A stretch of 64,000 nt of DNA from Flavobacteriaceae bacterium UBA3159 (GCA_002364535.1 DEYL01000052.1:737-64736); one strand, 5' to 3'; shown: positions 45,658-55,109, numbered from the stretch's first letter. Notes: generated from the sequence alone by a model not told the origin. Numbers and translations are program-made.

Positions 45658-46110
45658 TTAAACCCTCACTTTAGCTGGAACCAACTGGGTATAATCCCCC
45701 TTATTAGATATAATCTCCCTTACAATACTACTGCTGATAAATGAGGTTTTGGCTGCGGTGAGTAGAAAAATTGTTTCAATTCCGGACAATTTTCTATTGG
45801 TGTGGGCAATGGCTTTTTCGAATTCAAAATCGGCGGGATTTCTCAATCCTCTGATGATAAAATCAACCTGAATTTTTTTACAGAACTCAATGGTCAATCC
45901 TTCGTATTGAGTTACCGAAATGCTTTTATGCTCAGCAAAAGTTTCATTAATAAAAGTCATCCTTTTTTTGAGTGGAAACATGTATTTTTTTTCAGAATTG
46001 GTTCCCACCCCTATAACGATTTCATCAAAAAGCGGAATGCTCCGTTTAATGATGTCCACATGACCCAGGGTGATGGGGTCAAAAGAACCGGGAAAAACAG
46101 CACGTTTCAT
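45658..46110 (-). CDS. coaD: Pantetheine-phosphate adenylyltransferase
   Basis: 150 residues. GSFDPITLGHVDII holds the nucleotidyltransferase TxGH motif; RGLRNPADFEFE and ISSSIVREI follow. It catalyses the fourth step of coenzyme A synthesis. It starts 4 bases after ddl on the same strand, so they form an operon, and is convergent with the NUDIX gene with a 1-base gap. Confidence 0.96.
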   Translation of the reverse strand: MKRAVFPGSFDPITLGHVDIIKRSIPLFDEIVIGVGTNSEKKYMFPLKKRMTFINETFAEHKSISVTQYEGLTIEFCKKIQVDFIIRGLRNPADFEFEKAIAHTNRKLSGIETIFLLTAAKTSFISSSIVREIISNKGDYTQLVPAKVRV

Positions 46111-46114
46111 GTAA

Positions 46115-47104
46115 CTAAATTAGTGGTTTTTTCATTGCTTCTGTCAGCAATGATTCGAAAAAGTCTGCCAATTCAATTCCTGCAGCGCTTACCTGCTGTG
46201 GTATAATACTGGCGGTGGTCAAACCGGGAATCGTATTGACCTCCAACAAATGGGGAATACCCTTCACAATTATGAATTCACTCCTGCAAATCCCTTGCAG
46301 TCCCAATTGACGGTAAAGTTTTTTGACGGTAGCATGTATTTCGTTCAAGGTGGTATCATCCAACCGAGCCGGGGTTATCTCTTGAGATTTGCCATTGTAT
46401 TTTGCATCATAGTCAAAAAAATCGTTTTCCGAAATGATTTCGGTAATGGGTAAGACGATGACTTCACCATCCAAAACATAAGCCCCAACGGTGATCTCCA
46501 TACCCACCAAAGCCGCCTCGATGATCAATTGAACATCTTCTTTTAGGGCGGTATTTACCGCCTCTTTTAGGGCCTTTTTTTCATATACTTTAACGATCCC
46601 ATAGCTGCTTCCCGATCGATTTGGTTTGACAAAACAGGGCAGACCGACTTTTTTTTCTATGGCATGAACATCCAAAGGTTCACCTTGGTCAAAAGTAAAT
46701 GACTTTGCCACCGAAATCTTCCATTCTTTTACCTTTTCCAGACAGTCTCTTTTGTTAAACGTCAGTGCTGCAATTTCTTGACTACAGCTCGAATGCGGGA
46801 TTTGTAGCTGCCCCAAAATTTCAGCTAATTGCCCGTCTTCTCCCGGACTTCCGTGTATGGCATTAAACACCACATCGAAATGAACAACTTTTCCATCAAT
46901 TTTAAATGTAAAAGTTTTTGGATCGAGGGGGTAGTGGTTTTCTTGATGGTCTAGCACAGTCCAATTGTTTTTGTCGACTACGATTCTATGGCAGTTCCAT
47001 TGGGATTGCGGTAAAGCTCTGTAAACCGTATTTCCGCTTTCAAGAGAAATTTCTCGCTCTGAGGAGTATCCTCCCATTGCTATACCCACTACTTTTTTAC
47101 TCAT
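46115..47104 (-). CDS. ddl: D-alanine--D-alanine ligase
   Basis: 329 residues from ATG 47104 (MSKKVVGIAMGGYSSEREISLESG); a longer frame to 47155 adds 17 residues not expected in the family. ATP-grasp motifs: AIHGSPGEDGQL, PCFVKPNRSGSSYGI, CRSEFIIVKGIPHLLEVNTIPG. It makes D-Ala-D-Ala for peptidoglycan. Confidence 0.95.
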   Translation of the reverse strand: MSKKVVGIAMGGYSSEREISLESGNTVYRALPQSQWNCHRIVVDKNNWTVLDHQENHYPLDPKTFTFKIDGKVVHFDVVFNAIHGSPGEDGQLAEILGQLQIPHSSCSQEIAALTFNKRDCLEKVKEWKISVAKSFTFDQGEPLDVHAIEKKVGLPCFVKPNRSGSSYGIVKVYEKKALKEAVNTALKEDVQLIIEAALVGMEITVGAYVLDGEVIVLPITEIISENDFFDYDAKYNGKSQEITPARLDDTTLNEIHATVKKLYRQLGLQGICRSEFIIVKGIPHLLEVNTIPGLTTASIIPQQVSAAGIELADFFESLLTEAMKKPLI

Positions 47105-47118
47105 GAATAAGCTTTTAG

Positions 47119-47126
47119 CAAAGGTA
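47119..47126 (-). promoter_or_regulatory. Candidate -7 box for ddl-coaD
   Basis: Minus-strand TACCTTTG, exact TAnnTTTG match, 15 bases before the ddl ATG at 47104. The position supports the shorter ddl start, since the longer frame would begin upstream of it. Confidence 0.45.
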
Positions 47127-47163
47127 TTGCATTTAAAATTAAACCTTAAGCCCATTGATTTAT

Positions 47164-47171
47164 TATCTTTG
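47164..47171 (+). promoter_or_regulatory. Candidate -7 box for the PASTA-rluD pair
   Basis: TATCTTTG matches TAnnTTTG and lies 16 bases before the PASTA gene ATG. No convincing -33 element. Confidence 0.45.
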
Positions 47172-47186
47172 TGAAGTTTTTAGACG

Positions 47187-47741
47187 ATGAATTTTTTAAG
47201 ATTTCTTTTCAGTAAAACCATTTTTATTCAATTGACCCTTGCCTTTTTGGTGGGTGTATTGTTTATTTATCTAACCCTGAGTTTTTTAAAATACATCACC
47301 TTTCACGATCAATATCAACAAGTCCCGGATTTAAAGGGTATTCCCTTGATTAATTTACCCCAAATTATCGCAGATAAAAACCTGAGATACGAAATCATTG
47401 ATTCCTCAAAATTCACCCCCAATCTTCCACCGCTAAGTGTTATAGAGCACCAGCCCGACCCGGGACAATCGGTAAAGAAAAATCGTAAGATTTATATCAC
47501 CTTAAATCCCTCGGGCTACAGGAGAATCAGTGTCCCGGATGTGATTCAAATCACACGAAGAAATGCAGAAGTCACTTTGTTGTCGGTTGGGTTTACAATC
47601 GGTGAAATCAGCTATAAAAACAACATAGGTAAGGACATGGTTTTAGAAATGCGTTATAGAGGAGAGCTCTTAGTGGCGGGAACATTACTGCAAAAAACAG
47701 CTGAAATAGATTTGGTATTGGGGAATGGGAAAAGAAACTAA
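47187..47741 (+). CDS. PASTA domain-containing membrane protein
   Basis: 184 residues. One N-terminal membrane helix (about 13-33) is followed by PASTA repeats: YQQVPDLKGIPLINLPQIIADKNLRYEII, then VIEHQPDPGQSVKKNRKIYITL, and a second unit beginning ISVPDVIQITRRNAEVTLLSVGF. PASTA domains bind peptidoglycan fragments in kinases and penicillin-binding proteins; here they stand without either. The gene overlaps the pseudouridine synthase by 17 bases, and ddl diverges from it, so a cell-wall link is plausible. Confidence 0.88.
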   Translation: MNFLRFLFSKTIFIQLTLAFLVGVLFIYLTLSFLKYITFHDQYQQVPDLKGIPLINLPQIIADKNLRYEIIDSSKFTPNLPPLSVIEHQPDPGQSVKKNRKIYITLNPSGYRRISVPDVIQITRRNAEVTLLSVGFTIGEISYKNNIGKDMVLEMRYRGELLVAGTLLQKTAEIDLVLGNGKRN

Positions 47742-48765
47742 ACCGATTGATGGAGCCGAACTTACCGAAGATCCATTGTATGAACATTATGCATTTCATG
47801 CCGATCCTAGACAAGAACCCCTAAGAGTAGACAAGTTCCTGATGAATCGCATTGAAAATGCCACCCGAAATAAAATCCAGCAAGCCGCAAAAGCAGGTAC
47901 CATTATAGTTAACGAAAATATTGTTAAATCCAATTACAAGGTTAAAGGAGGTGACCGGGTCAAGGTACTATTTTCTCACCCCCCTCACGAAAACCTATTG
48001 ATACCCGAAGCCATGGATTTAGACATTATCTATGAAGACGATGATCTGATTATTGTCAATAAAAAAGCGGGGATAGTGGTTCATCCCGGACATGGAAATT
48101 ACACTGGAACTTTGATCAATGGTTTGTTGCATCATTTTGAGCAATTGCCACTGAATTCGAGTAATCGACCAGGTTTGGTGCATCGTATTGACAAAGATAC
48201 CAGTGGGCTATTGGTCATCGCCAAAACCGATAAGTCCATGGCCGATTTGTCCAAGCAATTTCAAGACAAAACTTCCTCCAGAAAATACATTGCTTTGGTT
48301 TGGGGTGATGTCAAAGAAAATCAAGGTACCATTGAGGGGCACATTGGCAGGCATCCCCAAAACCGACTTCAAATGACAGTTTTTCCCGATGCCAGTTCAG
48401 GAAAAATGGCCATCACACACTATACTGTGGTCGAGAGGTTGGGTTATGTGACCTTGATCGAATGTCGTTTGAAAACAGGGAGAACCCACCAAATTCGTGC
48501 GCACATGAAATCCATTGGACATACTTTGTTTAACGATTCCCGCTACGGTGGGGATAACATACTTAAAGGAACCACCTTTACCAAATACAGGCAATTTGTC
48601 CAAAATTGTTTTACCCTTTTGCCGCGTCAAGCACTTCATGCCAAAACACTGGGGTTTGAGCATCCATCCCAAAAAAAATGGATGGATTTCGAAGCCCCCT
48701 TGCCAGAGGACATGAAACTGACCATTGACAAATGGAGAAATTACGCCCAGCATAAGCATTTCTGA
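47725..48765 (+). CDS. RluD-type RNA pseudouridine synthase
   Basis: 346 residues. An S4 RNA-binding domain (about 33-92, LRVDKFLMNRI) precedes the synthase domain with the catalytic aspartate D156 in HRIDKDTSGLL, KKAGIVVHPG and the C-terminal GRTHQIRAHM. It most likely modifies large-subunit rRNA (RluD-like). The start lies 17 bases inside the PASTA gene. Confidence 0.93.
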   Translation: MGKETKPIDGAELTEDPLYEHYAFHADPRQEPLRVDKFLMNRIENATRNKIQQAAKAGTIIVNENIVKSNYKVKGGDRVKVLFSHPPHENLLIPEAMDLDIIYEDDDLIIVNKKAGIVVHPGHGNYTGTLINGLLHHFEQLPLNSSNRPGLVHRIDKDTSGLLVIAKTDKSMADLSKQFQDKTSSRKYIALVWGDVKENQGTIEGHIGRHPQNRLQMTVFPDASSGKMAITHYTVVERLGYVTLIECRLKTGRTHQIRAHMKSIGHTLFNDSRYGGDNILKGTTFTKYRQFVQNCFTLLPRQALHAKTLGFEHPSQKKWMDFEAPLPEDMKLTIDKWRNYAQHKHF

Positions 48766-48841
48766 TCCTCTTATCAGTCCAAGCAATTCTTTTGAATTGG
48801 TTTTCAGGCGAATTCCTCATAAATTTGAAAAAAAGTCGAAT

Positions 48842-49603
48842 ATGAAAATGGTCATCTCACCTGCAAAATCGCTCAATTTTGAGTCGAATTTACCCACCAA
48901 AAAAAATTCAAATCCCTGTTTTATTGCAGAGGCCAATCACATCAATGAACTGCTGAAGGAGAAAACCTCTGCCGAGCTTTCGAAATTGATGAAAATCTCT
49001 GAAAAACTCGGGAACTTGAACTGGGAAAGGAATCAAAATTTCAAAACACCATTCAACAAAGAAAATACCCGCCCTGCAGTTTACACTTTTGATGGTGACG
49101 TATATACAGGATTGGATGTTTATACCCTTCCCTTGGAAAAAATTAAAGCACTCCAAGACAGTCTAAGGATATTGTCGGGACTCTATGGTGTTTTGAAACC
49201 TTTGGATCTTATCCAACCCTATCGACTGGAGATGGGGACAAAATTCCCCATCGGTAAAAACAAAGATCTTTACGATTTTTGGAGGCAAAAAATCACCACT
49301 TTCATCAATGATGAATTGGAGGAAAACGAGTTATTCGTTAATTTGGCCAGCAACGAATACTTTTCAGCCATAAACACCAAAGTACTCAAGACAGATGTGA
49401 TCACACCTCAGTTTAAGGACTTTAAAAACGGTACTTTGAAAATAATCTCCTTTTATGCCAAAAAAGCCAGAGGAATGATGGTGCGCTATTTACTGGACAA
49501 GGAAAAGGTTACCGCCAATACGCTATTGGGTTTTGATTATGGTGGCTATGCCTACAGTGAAGAACATACCGAATCTCCATTATCTCCCGTGTTTATAAGA
49601 TAA
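48842..49603 (+). CDS. yaaA: Peroxide stress protein YaaA (UPF0246)
   Basis: 253 residues from ATG 48842 (MKMVISPAKSLNFES, the family's usual start); a longer frame to 48725 would run back into the preceding gene and is rejected. SPAKSL, YTGLDVYTL, ILSGLYGVLKPLDLI, YRLEMGT and FYAKKARGMM are family motifs. E. coli YaaA lowers free iron during peroxide stress. The stop lies 1 base from the stop of the convergent M15 peptidase gene. Confidence 0.94.
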   Translation: MKMVISPAKSLNFESNLPTKKNSNPCFIAEANHINELLKEKTSAELSKLMKISEKLGNLNWERNQNFKTPFNKENTRPAVYTFDGDVYTGLDVYTLPLEKIKALQDSLRILSGLYGVLKPLDLIQPYRLEMGTKFPIGKNKDLYDFWRQKITTFINDELEENELFVNLASNEYFSAINTKVLKTDVITPQFKDFKNGTLKIISFYAKKARGMMVRYLLDKEKVTANTLLGFDYGGYAYSEEHTESPLSPVFIR

Positions 49604-49604
49604 G

Positions 49605-50324
49605 TCAGAGCAAGGAGCGGTCGATACCCATCACATGGCTTTGGATGTATGACTCCAAAAATTCTTGATCCAAATCGTCTCCTCCCTTCAAATCAGCAGA
49701 AAAGATTAATTCCCTATGGTCGAGTTCTAGATACTGCTTTAGCATGGGTATGGATTTGGGGGCATAACTGTAATGCCAAGGTTCGTATTTAAAACCGCTT
49801 CTGTTTTCATCTTTGGTATAGGGCAGTAGGAAGTCATAGTCCTGGGCATGGGTTTCCATCCATTCCCTTAAAGTATTGTAGGGGCCGTTGTCGTGAAATT
49901 TTTGGGTAAGCAAAACGTCACCCTCTTGAGGAGGGCCTGCATCAATGATGTCAATATCAGTACCCCAATGATGGCGTGAGGTACCGGGAAGTGTTGAGTA
50001 TTCAATGATTTTTCTGATCGCCGCTCCGTCCTGTATCCCTTGGCTTTTAAATCTTAAAAATTTCCTGTTCCAAATGCTTTTTTGTCTTTCAAAAGACCGG
50101 TAGGAGGAGACCACTTTGATGGTGATATCCTGCTTTTGGGCCGCAGCAGACATTGCTTGCAAGGCTTTATCGGCTTCCGGCAGTAAAGCGTAATTTTTTC
50201 CTACAAGATTTGGACTTCCCTTTCCGATGAGTAAAAGTGGATCAGTATTCATGATTTTATCGGGTTGAAGTTGGCTTAAGCCCATTATGGCCAAGCCCGT
50301 ATTGATAAACTCTAATCGATTCAT
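49605..50324 (-). CDS. M15 family D-alanyl-D-alanine carboxypeptidase (VanY-like)
   Basis: 239 residues from ATG 50324; a TTG two codons earlier is possible. The zinc-binding motifs of VanY-type peptidases are seen: VVSSYRSFERQ, SRHHWGTDIDI (His and Asp ligands) and EPWHYSY (catalytic Glu-x-x-His). The N-terminal 25 residues are weakly hydrophobic and may be an export signal. It likely trims peptidoglycan stem peptides. Confidence 0.87.
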   Translation of the reverse strand: MNRLEFINTGLAIMGLSQLQPDKIMNTDPLLLIGKGSPNLVGKNYALLPEADKALQAMSAAAQKQDITIKVVSSYRSFERQKSIWNRKFLRFKSQGIQDGAAIRKIIEYSTLPGTSRHHWGTDIDIIDAGPPQEGDVLLTQKFHDNGPYNTLREWMETHAQDYDFLLPYTKDENRSGFKYEPWHYSYAPKSIPMLKQYLELDHRELIFSADLKGGDDLDQEFLESYIQSHVMGIDRSLL

Positions 50325-50502
50325 AATCAATAAATTATTGATATTTTTTAAGCATAATGCCTGAATTATATGGCTTTTGTCTTTAAATTCATTTTATTAA
50401 ATTACGCTAATTTCTGGGAGTCTAAAAAACAACGTACATCCAATGTCTGATTTTAACAAGTTTTAAAATCATTTGAACAGATTAGCTTATTATCTTTAAA
50501 GG

Positions 50503-51231
50503 ATGAAAAAAATCTACATACTCCTTTTTCTGATGCCCCTAACGATCATGGGCCAAGATCGCAAACCCATCAAGGGTCGGTTGATCTACAGAAACGTTAA
50601 TGTGGTTGCGGCCAATGTGGTCAATAATACCGCTCAGTTCAATACCATTACCGACGGTGATGGCGGTTTCGAAATTCCAGTGGCATTGGGGGACGAAGTT
50701 GTTTTCTCCTCTGTTCAGTACTTGATCAGAACCGTTGAAATAACGCCCGAAATATTGAAAAAAAACAGATTGATCATCACGGTCAATGAAAAAATAAATG
50801 CCTTGGAAGAAGTTGTGGTCACCCCCGAAAATACTGAAAAGTTTCTCGACCTCAAGGAAGAAGAGTTTAAAGGCTATGACTACAACAGAGACAAATCGAC
50901 AAAATTAGAAAACACCATTGTCACTCAGGGACAACTCAGAAACGGCCTGAACATCATCAATGTTGCAAAATTAATTGCTAGAGTCGTCAGCAATAAATCG
51001 GAAGAAGAAAAACAAAAATTAAAACCCAGTGAAATACTGACCTATGTATTCAGAATTGAGTTTTTTATTAAAGACCTCGCCTTAAAAAACGATCAAGTCA
51101 CAGGTTTTTTGGAGCATATTGATAAAAATTTACCCTCTCAAAAATTACTCAAAACTGGTCAGCAATTTCAATTGATTGATTATTTGATCTCTGAGAGCCA
51201 AAATTATCGCGATAAATTAAATGCGAAATGA
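50503..51231 (+). CDS. Carboxypeptidase-like regulatory domain protein, secreted
   Basis: 242 residues. A signal peptide (MKKIYILLFLMPLTIMGQ) precedes a CarboxypepD_reg-like beta-sandwich: IKGRLIYRNVNVVAANVVN, GDGGFEIPVALGDEVVFSS and NEKINALEEVVVTP, as at the N-terminus of TonB-dependent receptors. The remaining 120 residues are helical and charged and not recognised. No beta-barrel follows. It overlaps the next gene by 4 bases. Confidence 0.82.
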   Translation: MKKIYILLFLMPLTIMGQDRKPIKGRLIYRNVNVVAANVVNNTAQFNTITDGDGGFEIPVALGDEVVFSSVQYLIRTVEITPEILKKNRLIITVNEKINALEEVVVTPENTEKFLDLKEEEFKGYDYNRDKSTKLENTIVTQGQLRNGLNIINVAKLIARVVSNKSEEEKQKLKPSEILTYVFRIEFFIKDLALKNDQVTGFLEHIDKNLPSQKLLKTGQQFQLIDYLISESQNYRDKLNAK

Positions 51232-51740
51232 CAAAGGTGTTTTTGGTGGTTCTCTGCAGTCTTTTAGGGGCAGTTTCCCTCCATAATTTCTATGTTTCAA
51301 CCACTTCGATTCGGTTTGTGCCCGAGGAAAATTCGCTTCAAATCACCACACAGGTTTTTCTCGATGATTTAGAGTCTGTACTTCAACAATACGGCAACAA
51401 TAAAACCAAATTGATCCCAGAGGTTCCTCAGAACCAAATCGACAGTTTGGTCGAAGACTATTTTAGAAAGAACATCACTTTCAAAACCCAGGGAAAAACA
51501 ATGGATTTTGATTTTCTTGGAAAAGTATACAAAAGTGATGTTTTGGTTGCTTATATGGAATTGCAAATGGATTCTGTAGTCTCGCCATTCAGTATAAAAA
51601 ACACTATTTTTTTTGATTATTTACCCGATCAGAAAAATATAATTCACCTCAAGATGGCTTCCAAGAGAAAGAGTTTTTTGGCGGTTTATTCAAAATCGAT
51701 ATTCGAAGTGCCAAAGGATTTTTTTGATTTAAATAATTAA
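51228..51740 (+). CDS. DUF6702 family secreted protein
   Basis: 170 residues. A short signal peptide (VFLVVLCSLLGAVSLHNFYVS) and a beta-rich domain with LHNFYVSTTSIRFVPEENSLQITTQVFLDDLES match a Bacteroidota family I know as DUF6702. In related genomes it occurs directly before an M1 peptidase, as here. Function unknown. Confidence 0.78.
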   Translation: MTKVFLVVLCSLLGAVSLHNFYVSTTSIRFVPEENSLQITTQVFLDDLESVLQQYGNNKTKLIPEVPQNQIDSLVEDYFRKNITFKTQGKTMDFDFLGKVYKSDVLVAYMELQMDSVVSPFSIKNTIFFDYLPDQKNIIHLKMASKRKSFLAVYSKSIFEVPKDFFDLNN

Positions 51741-51791
51741 CAAATTAAATTATAAATTGTACTAAATTACCCATCTCAAATATCTAAGGTT

Positions 51792-54098
51792 ATGAACATC
51801 GTCAAATTAAAACTTCTATTCCTTTCTTTTTTATTCTTGCAGCTTCCCTTGAACGCACAAACATCGGTCGACTCAATGGTTATACGTGGTCATTCCAACA
51901 ACAATAAGTTCAAGCAGCTAAAAGACAAGTTGGCTACTCCCAACAGTTTTAGGACTGCCTCCGGCGCACCCGGCAGGGACTATTATCAACAAAAGGTGGA
52001 TTATGTCATGGACATAGAGTTGGATGATGAAAATAAAAAAATATACGGTAAGGAAGAAATTACTTACACCAACAATTCCCCCGACGATTTAAGTTATTTT
52101 TGGATTCAGTTGGATCAAAACATCCGAAAAAAAGATGCTCCAGCTTTGGAAAAAAATGGTGAGGGTGCGGAACCTATTCTTCGGGTCGAAACTTTTGTCA
52201 ATACCTTTTTTAAGGAGCCTTTTGATGGAGGCTTCAATATCGATTGGGTAAAAGATTCCAATGGAGTCTACCTAAGACACACCATCAACATGACCATGAT
52301 GCGGGTGGATTTACCCCAACCCTTAAAAAGTGGAGACCAATTCAAATTTTCAATTAAGTGGTGGTACAACATCAACAACCATGTGGAAAATCGTGCCCGT
52401 TCGGGATATGAGTATTTCCCTAAAGATGGCAACCGTGCCTATGTAATCGCTCAGTTCTTCCCCAGATTAGCCGTTTACAACGATGTAGAGGGGTGGCAAA
52501 ATCATCAGTTTTGGGGCAATGGAGAGTTTGCACTCAACTTTGGAGACTATACTGTAAGGTTGACAGTTCCGGCCGACCATGTGGTTGAGGCTACGGGTCA
52601 GTTGCAAAATCCCAAAGATGTTCTCTCTCGTGAGGAACTCAAAAGGTATCGTCAAGCCCAAACTTCTTTCGACAAACCGGTAATCATTGTTACCGAAGAG
52701 GAAGCCATAGCGCGAGAAAAAAGCTTTTCAAAAAAGAAAAAAACCTGGGAATTTAAAGCCGAAAACGTCCGTGACTTTGGATTTGCGACTTCCAGAAAAT
52801 TCATCTGGGAGATGATGGCCGTCAAATTGGGAGGAAAGAACGTGATGGCGGTATCCCTATATCCCAAAGAAGGTAACCCCCTTTGGGAAGAGTATTCCAC
52901 CAAAGCGGTTGTTCAAACCCTCAAAACCTATTCCGATCATACTTTTGATTACCCCTATCCCAAGGCCGTATCGGTTCATGCCAAAAACCAAGGGATGGAG
53001 TATCCCATGATTTGTTGGAATTACGGACGACCCGATGAAGACGGATCCTACTCAGATTCCGAAAAGTTTGGTATGATCAGTGTGATCATTCACGAAATTG
53101 GACATAATTTTTTCCCCATGATCGTCAATTCTGATGAAAGACAATGGGGTTGGATGGACGAAGGACTGGATACGTTTATGCAGTACCTCGCAGAGCAGGA
53201 GTTTGGTAAAACCCATCCCAGTTCCATAGAAGGCTTGGATAAATACCCCTCCAGAAGGGGAGAACCCAAGGCCATTGTAAATTATATGTCAGGGGATCAG
53301 AGCTTTATCGCACCCATCATGTCGAATCCCGAAAATGTTTATCAATTGGGCCCCAATGCCTACGGAAAACCTGCCACGGCACTAAATATTCTGAGAGAAA
53401 CCGTTATGGGTAGGGATTTGTTCGATCATGCTTTTAAAACCTATTCCCAAAGGTGGATGTTTAAGCATCCGACTCCGGCAGATTTTTTCAGAACCATGGA
53501 GGATGCTTCTGCAGTAGATTTGGATTGGTTTTGGAGAGGGTGGTTTTACACTACAGATTATGTAGATATTGGGGTCAAGCGGGTCAAACAATTTTTTGTT
53601 TCCGATCAACCCAGCAAAGAAGTTTTAGAAATGCTTAAGAATTATGGCATGACGCAGGACGATTTGCCTCCGGTGGTATATACAATGGTCGAAGACAACG
53701 AAGACTTTAAGTCGGAGTACAAATCCGGAAGCCCTGTTGATCACTCCCAAGATTTGAAATCCTATATGGATCAAAACACCGGTGAATCGGATTCCTCCAT
53801 TAAGATTCCCAAAAACTTTTATGAAATTACCTTCGAAAACCCCGGAGGTTTGGTAATGCCTCTTATCGTTGATTATACCTATGCAGATGGTTCTAAAGAA
53901 CGCGTTAGATATCCGGTTCAGGTATGGCGAAAGAATGACAACGAAATTAAAAAAATAATCACAACCGATAAGGAAATTATCGGTATCGAGCTTGATCCCG
54001 ATCAAGAGACCGCCGACGTAAACCCCTCCAACAACAGTTGGCCCAAAACGGAGGAAATGTCCGAATTTGATAAATTCAAAGCCAATATGAAAAATTAA
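51792..54098 (+). CDS. M1 family zinc metallopeptidase, secreted
   Basis: 768 residues with a signal peptide (LLFLSFLFLQLPLNA). The M1 catalytic motif HEIGHN starts at about residue 434 and the third zinc ligand is in WMDEGLDTFMQYLAEQEF; the exopeptidase-type GxMEN motif appears as GMEYPM. The N-terminal beta domain (YVMDIELDDENKKIYGKEEITYTN) is typical. The C-terminal about 120 residues are beta-rich without a type IX sorting signal that I can see. Likely an aminopeptidase acting in the periplasm or at the surface. Confidence 0.9.
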   Translation: MNIVKLKLLFLSFLFLQLPLNAQTSVDSMVIRGHSNNNKFKQLKDKLATPNSFRTASGAPGRDYYQQKVDYVMDIELDDENKKIYGKEEITYTNNSPDDLSYFWIQLDQNIRKKDAPALEKNGEGAEPILRVETFVNTFFKEPFDGGFNIDWVKDSNGVYLRHTINMTMMRVDLPQPLKSGDQFKFSIKWWYNINNHVENRARSGYEYFPKDGNRAYVIAQFFPRLAVYNDVEGWQNHQFWGNGEFALNFGDYTVRLTVPADHVVEATGQLQNPKDVLSREELKRYRQAQTSFDKPVIIVTEEEAIAREKSFSKKKKTWEFKAENVRDFGFATSRKFIWEMMAVKLGGKNVMAVSLYPKEGNPLWEEYSTKAVVQTLKTYSDHTFDYPYPKAVSVHAKNQGMEYPMICWNYGRPDEDGSYSDSEKFGMISVIIHEIGHNFFPMIVNSDERQWGWMDEGLDTFMQYLAEQEFGKTHPSSIEGLDKYPSRRGEPKAIVNYMSGDQSFIAPIMSNPENVYQLGPNAYGKPATALNILRETVMGRDLFDHAFKTYSQRWMFKHPTPADFFRTMEDASAVDLDWFWRGWFYTTDYVDIGVKRVKQFFVSDQPSKEVLEMLKNYGMTQDDLPPVVYTMVEDNEDFKSEYKSGSPVDHSQDLKSYMDQNTGESDSSIKIPKNFYEITFENPGGLVMPLIVDYTYADGSKERVRYPVQVWRKNDNEIKKIITTDKEIIGIELDPDQETADVNPSNNSWPKTEEMSEFDKFKANMKN

Positions 54099-54165
54099 TT
54101 TTTTTTAATTGAGGATGGTGATTTGATTTCGAGTTTTCATTGGTCATTGGTTACCTGCCATTTTA

Positions 54166-54173
54166 TATCTTTG
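54166..54173 (+). promoter_or_regulatory. Candidate -7 box for tatA
   Basis: TATCTTTG matches TAnnTTTG and lies 15 bases before the tatA ATG at 54188. TTG triplets at 54140 and 54147 are possible -33 elements. It supports 54188 as the start. Confidence 0.5.
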
Positions 54174-54187
54174 TCAAAAAATTATCC

Positions 54188-54460
54188 ATGTTTCTGTTTA
54201 TTAGTGGTGCTGAAATTGTATTTATATTCTTTATCGTACTGCTTATTTTTGGTGCCGATAAGATCCCTTCCATTGCAAAGACATTGGCCAAAGGCGTGAA
54301 TCAAGTGAGAAGTGCGACCAACGAAATTAAAACAGAAATTCAAAAATCTGTCGATTCCAATAAGCCCGGGGGTGGTGTGGGCAAAGAATTAAAAAACCAA
54401 GTAGACAAAGTCAAGGAAGATTTTGATGAATTGACCGACTCCATCAAAAGAGACCTCTAG
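54188..54460 (+). CDS. tatA: Twin-arginine translocase subunit TatA/TatE
   Basis: 90 residues from ATG 54188 (MFLFISGAEIVFIFFIVLLIFGADKIP). One N-terminal membrane helix, then an amphipathic helix (SIAKTLAKGVNQVRSATNEI) and a charged tail, the TatA pattern. It forms the protein-conducting pore of the Tat system; tatC is not in the window. Its stop overlaps that of the convergent O-methyltransferase by 4 bases. Confidence 0.9.
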   Translation: MFLFISGAEIVFIFFIVLLIFGADKIPSIAKTLAKGVNQVRSATNEIKTEIQKSVDSNKPGGGVGKELKNQVDKVKEDFDELTDSIKRDL

Positions 54461-55101
54461 ACTTTTCGGCAAATCATCAGACCGTCTCTAATAGGCAGTA
54501 GTAATGTTTCGACTTTTTTATCAGCCATCACTTTATCGTTAAATTCTTTGAGACCCAAAGTTTCGGCATCCTTATCGGGGATATTGTCGTTTAGTACCTT
54601 TCCACTCCACAAAACATTATCTGCAATGATGATTCCTCCGGGGTTTAATTTGGGGAGGATGAGGTCAAAATAGAGGCTGTAGTTTGATTTGTCTGCATCG
54701 ATAAAGACCAAGTCAAAATTAAAATCAAGCCCAGGGATGATCTTTTTGGCGTCTCCTTGATGAGAGAAGATTTGATTTTTATAAAGGCTTTTATCAAAAT
54801 ATTTTGTGTAAAAATCAAGCAATTCCTCGTTGATATCGATGGTGTGTATGGCGCCATTTTTTCTAAGACCTTCGGCCAAACAAAGGGTAGCATATCCAGT
54901 ATAAGTGCCCACTTCCAGTATTTTTTCGGGTTGGATTAATCGGGACAAAAAGCTTAAAAACCTTCCTTGAAAATGACCGCTGATCATTCGGGGTTGCAGT
55001 ATTTTTTGGTTGGTTTCCCTTTGGAGTTCTTTAAGCAATTCGGATTCCTCTTGAGAATGGTTTTCAGCATATTGCATGATGTCATCATCGATAAAGTCCA
55101 T
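54457..55101 (-). CDS. Class I SAM-dependent O-methyltransferase
   Basis: 214 residues of the Methyltransf_3 (catechol/caffeoyl-CoA O-methyltransferase) family. ILEVGTYTGYATLCLAEGL (motif I), IDINEELLDFYTKYF, LVFIDADKSNYSLYFDLILPKL with the metal-binding aspartates, and GGIIIADNVLWSGKV. Substrate unknown. It starts 8 bases after the flavin reductase stop and may be cotranscribed. Confidence 0.9.
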   Translation of the reverse strand: MDFIDDDIMQYAENHSQEESELLKELQRETNQKILQPRMISGHFQGRFLSFLSRLIQPEKILEVGTYTGYATLCLAEGLRKNGAIHTIDINEELLDFYTKYFDKSLYKNQIFSHQGDAKKIIPGLDFNFDLVFIDADKSNYSLYFDLILPKLNPGGIIIADNVLWSGKVLNDNIPDKDAETLGLKEFNDKVMADKKVETLLLPIRDGLMICRKV

Positions 55102-55109
55102 GGGTGGGC

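Noticed and set aside
48725..48841. N-terminal extension of yaaA by 39 codons
   Set aside because: It would begin inside the pseudouridine synthase gene; the family start MKMVISPAKS is at 48842.
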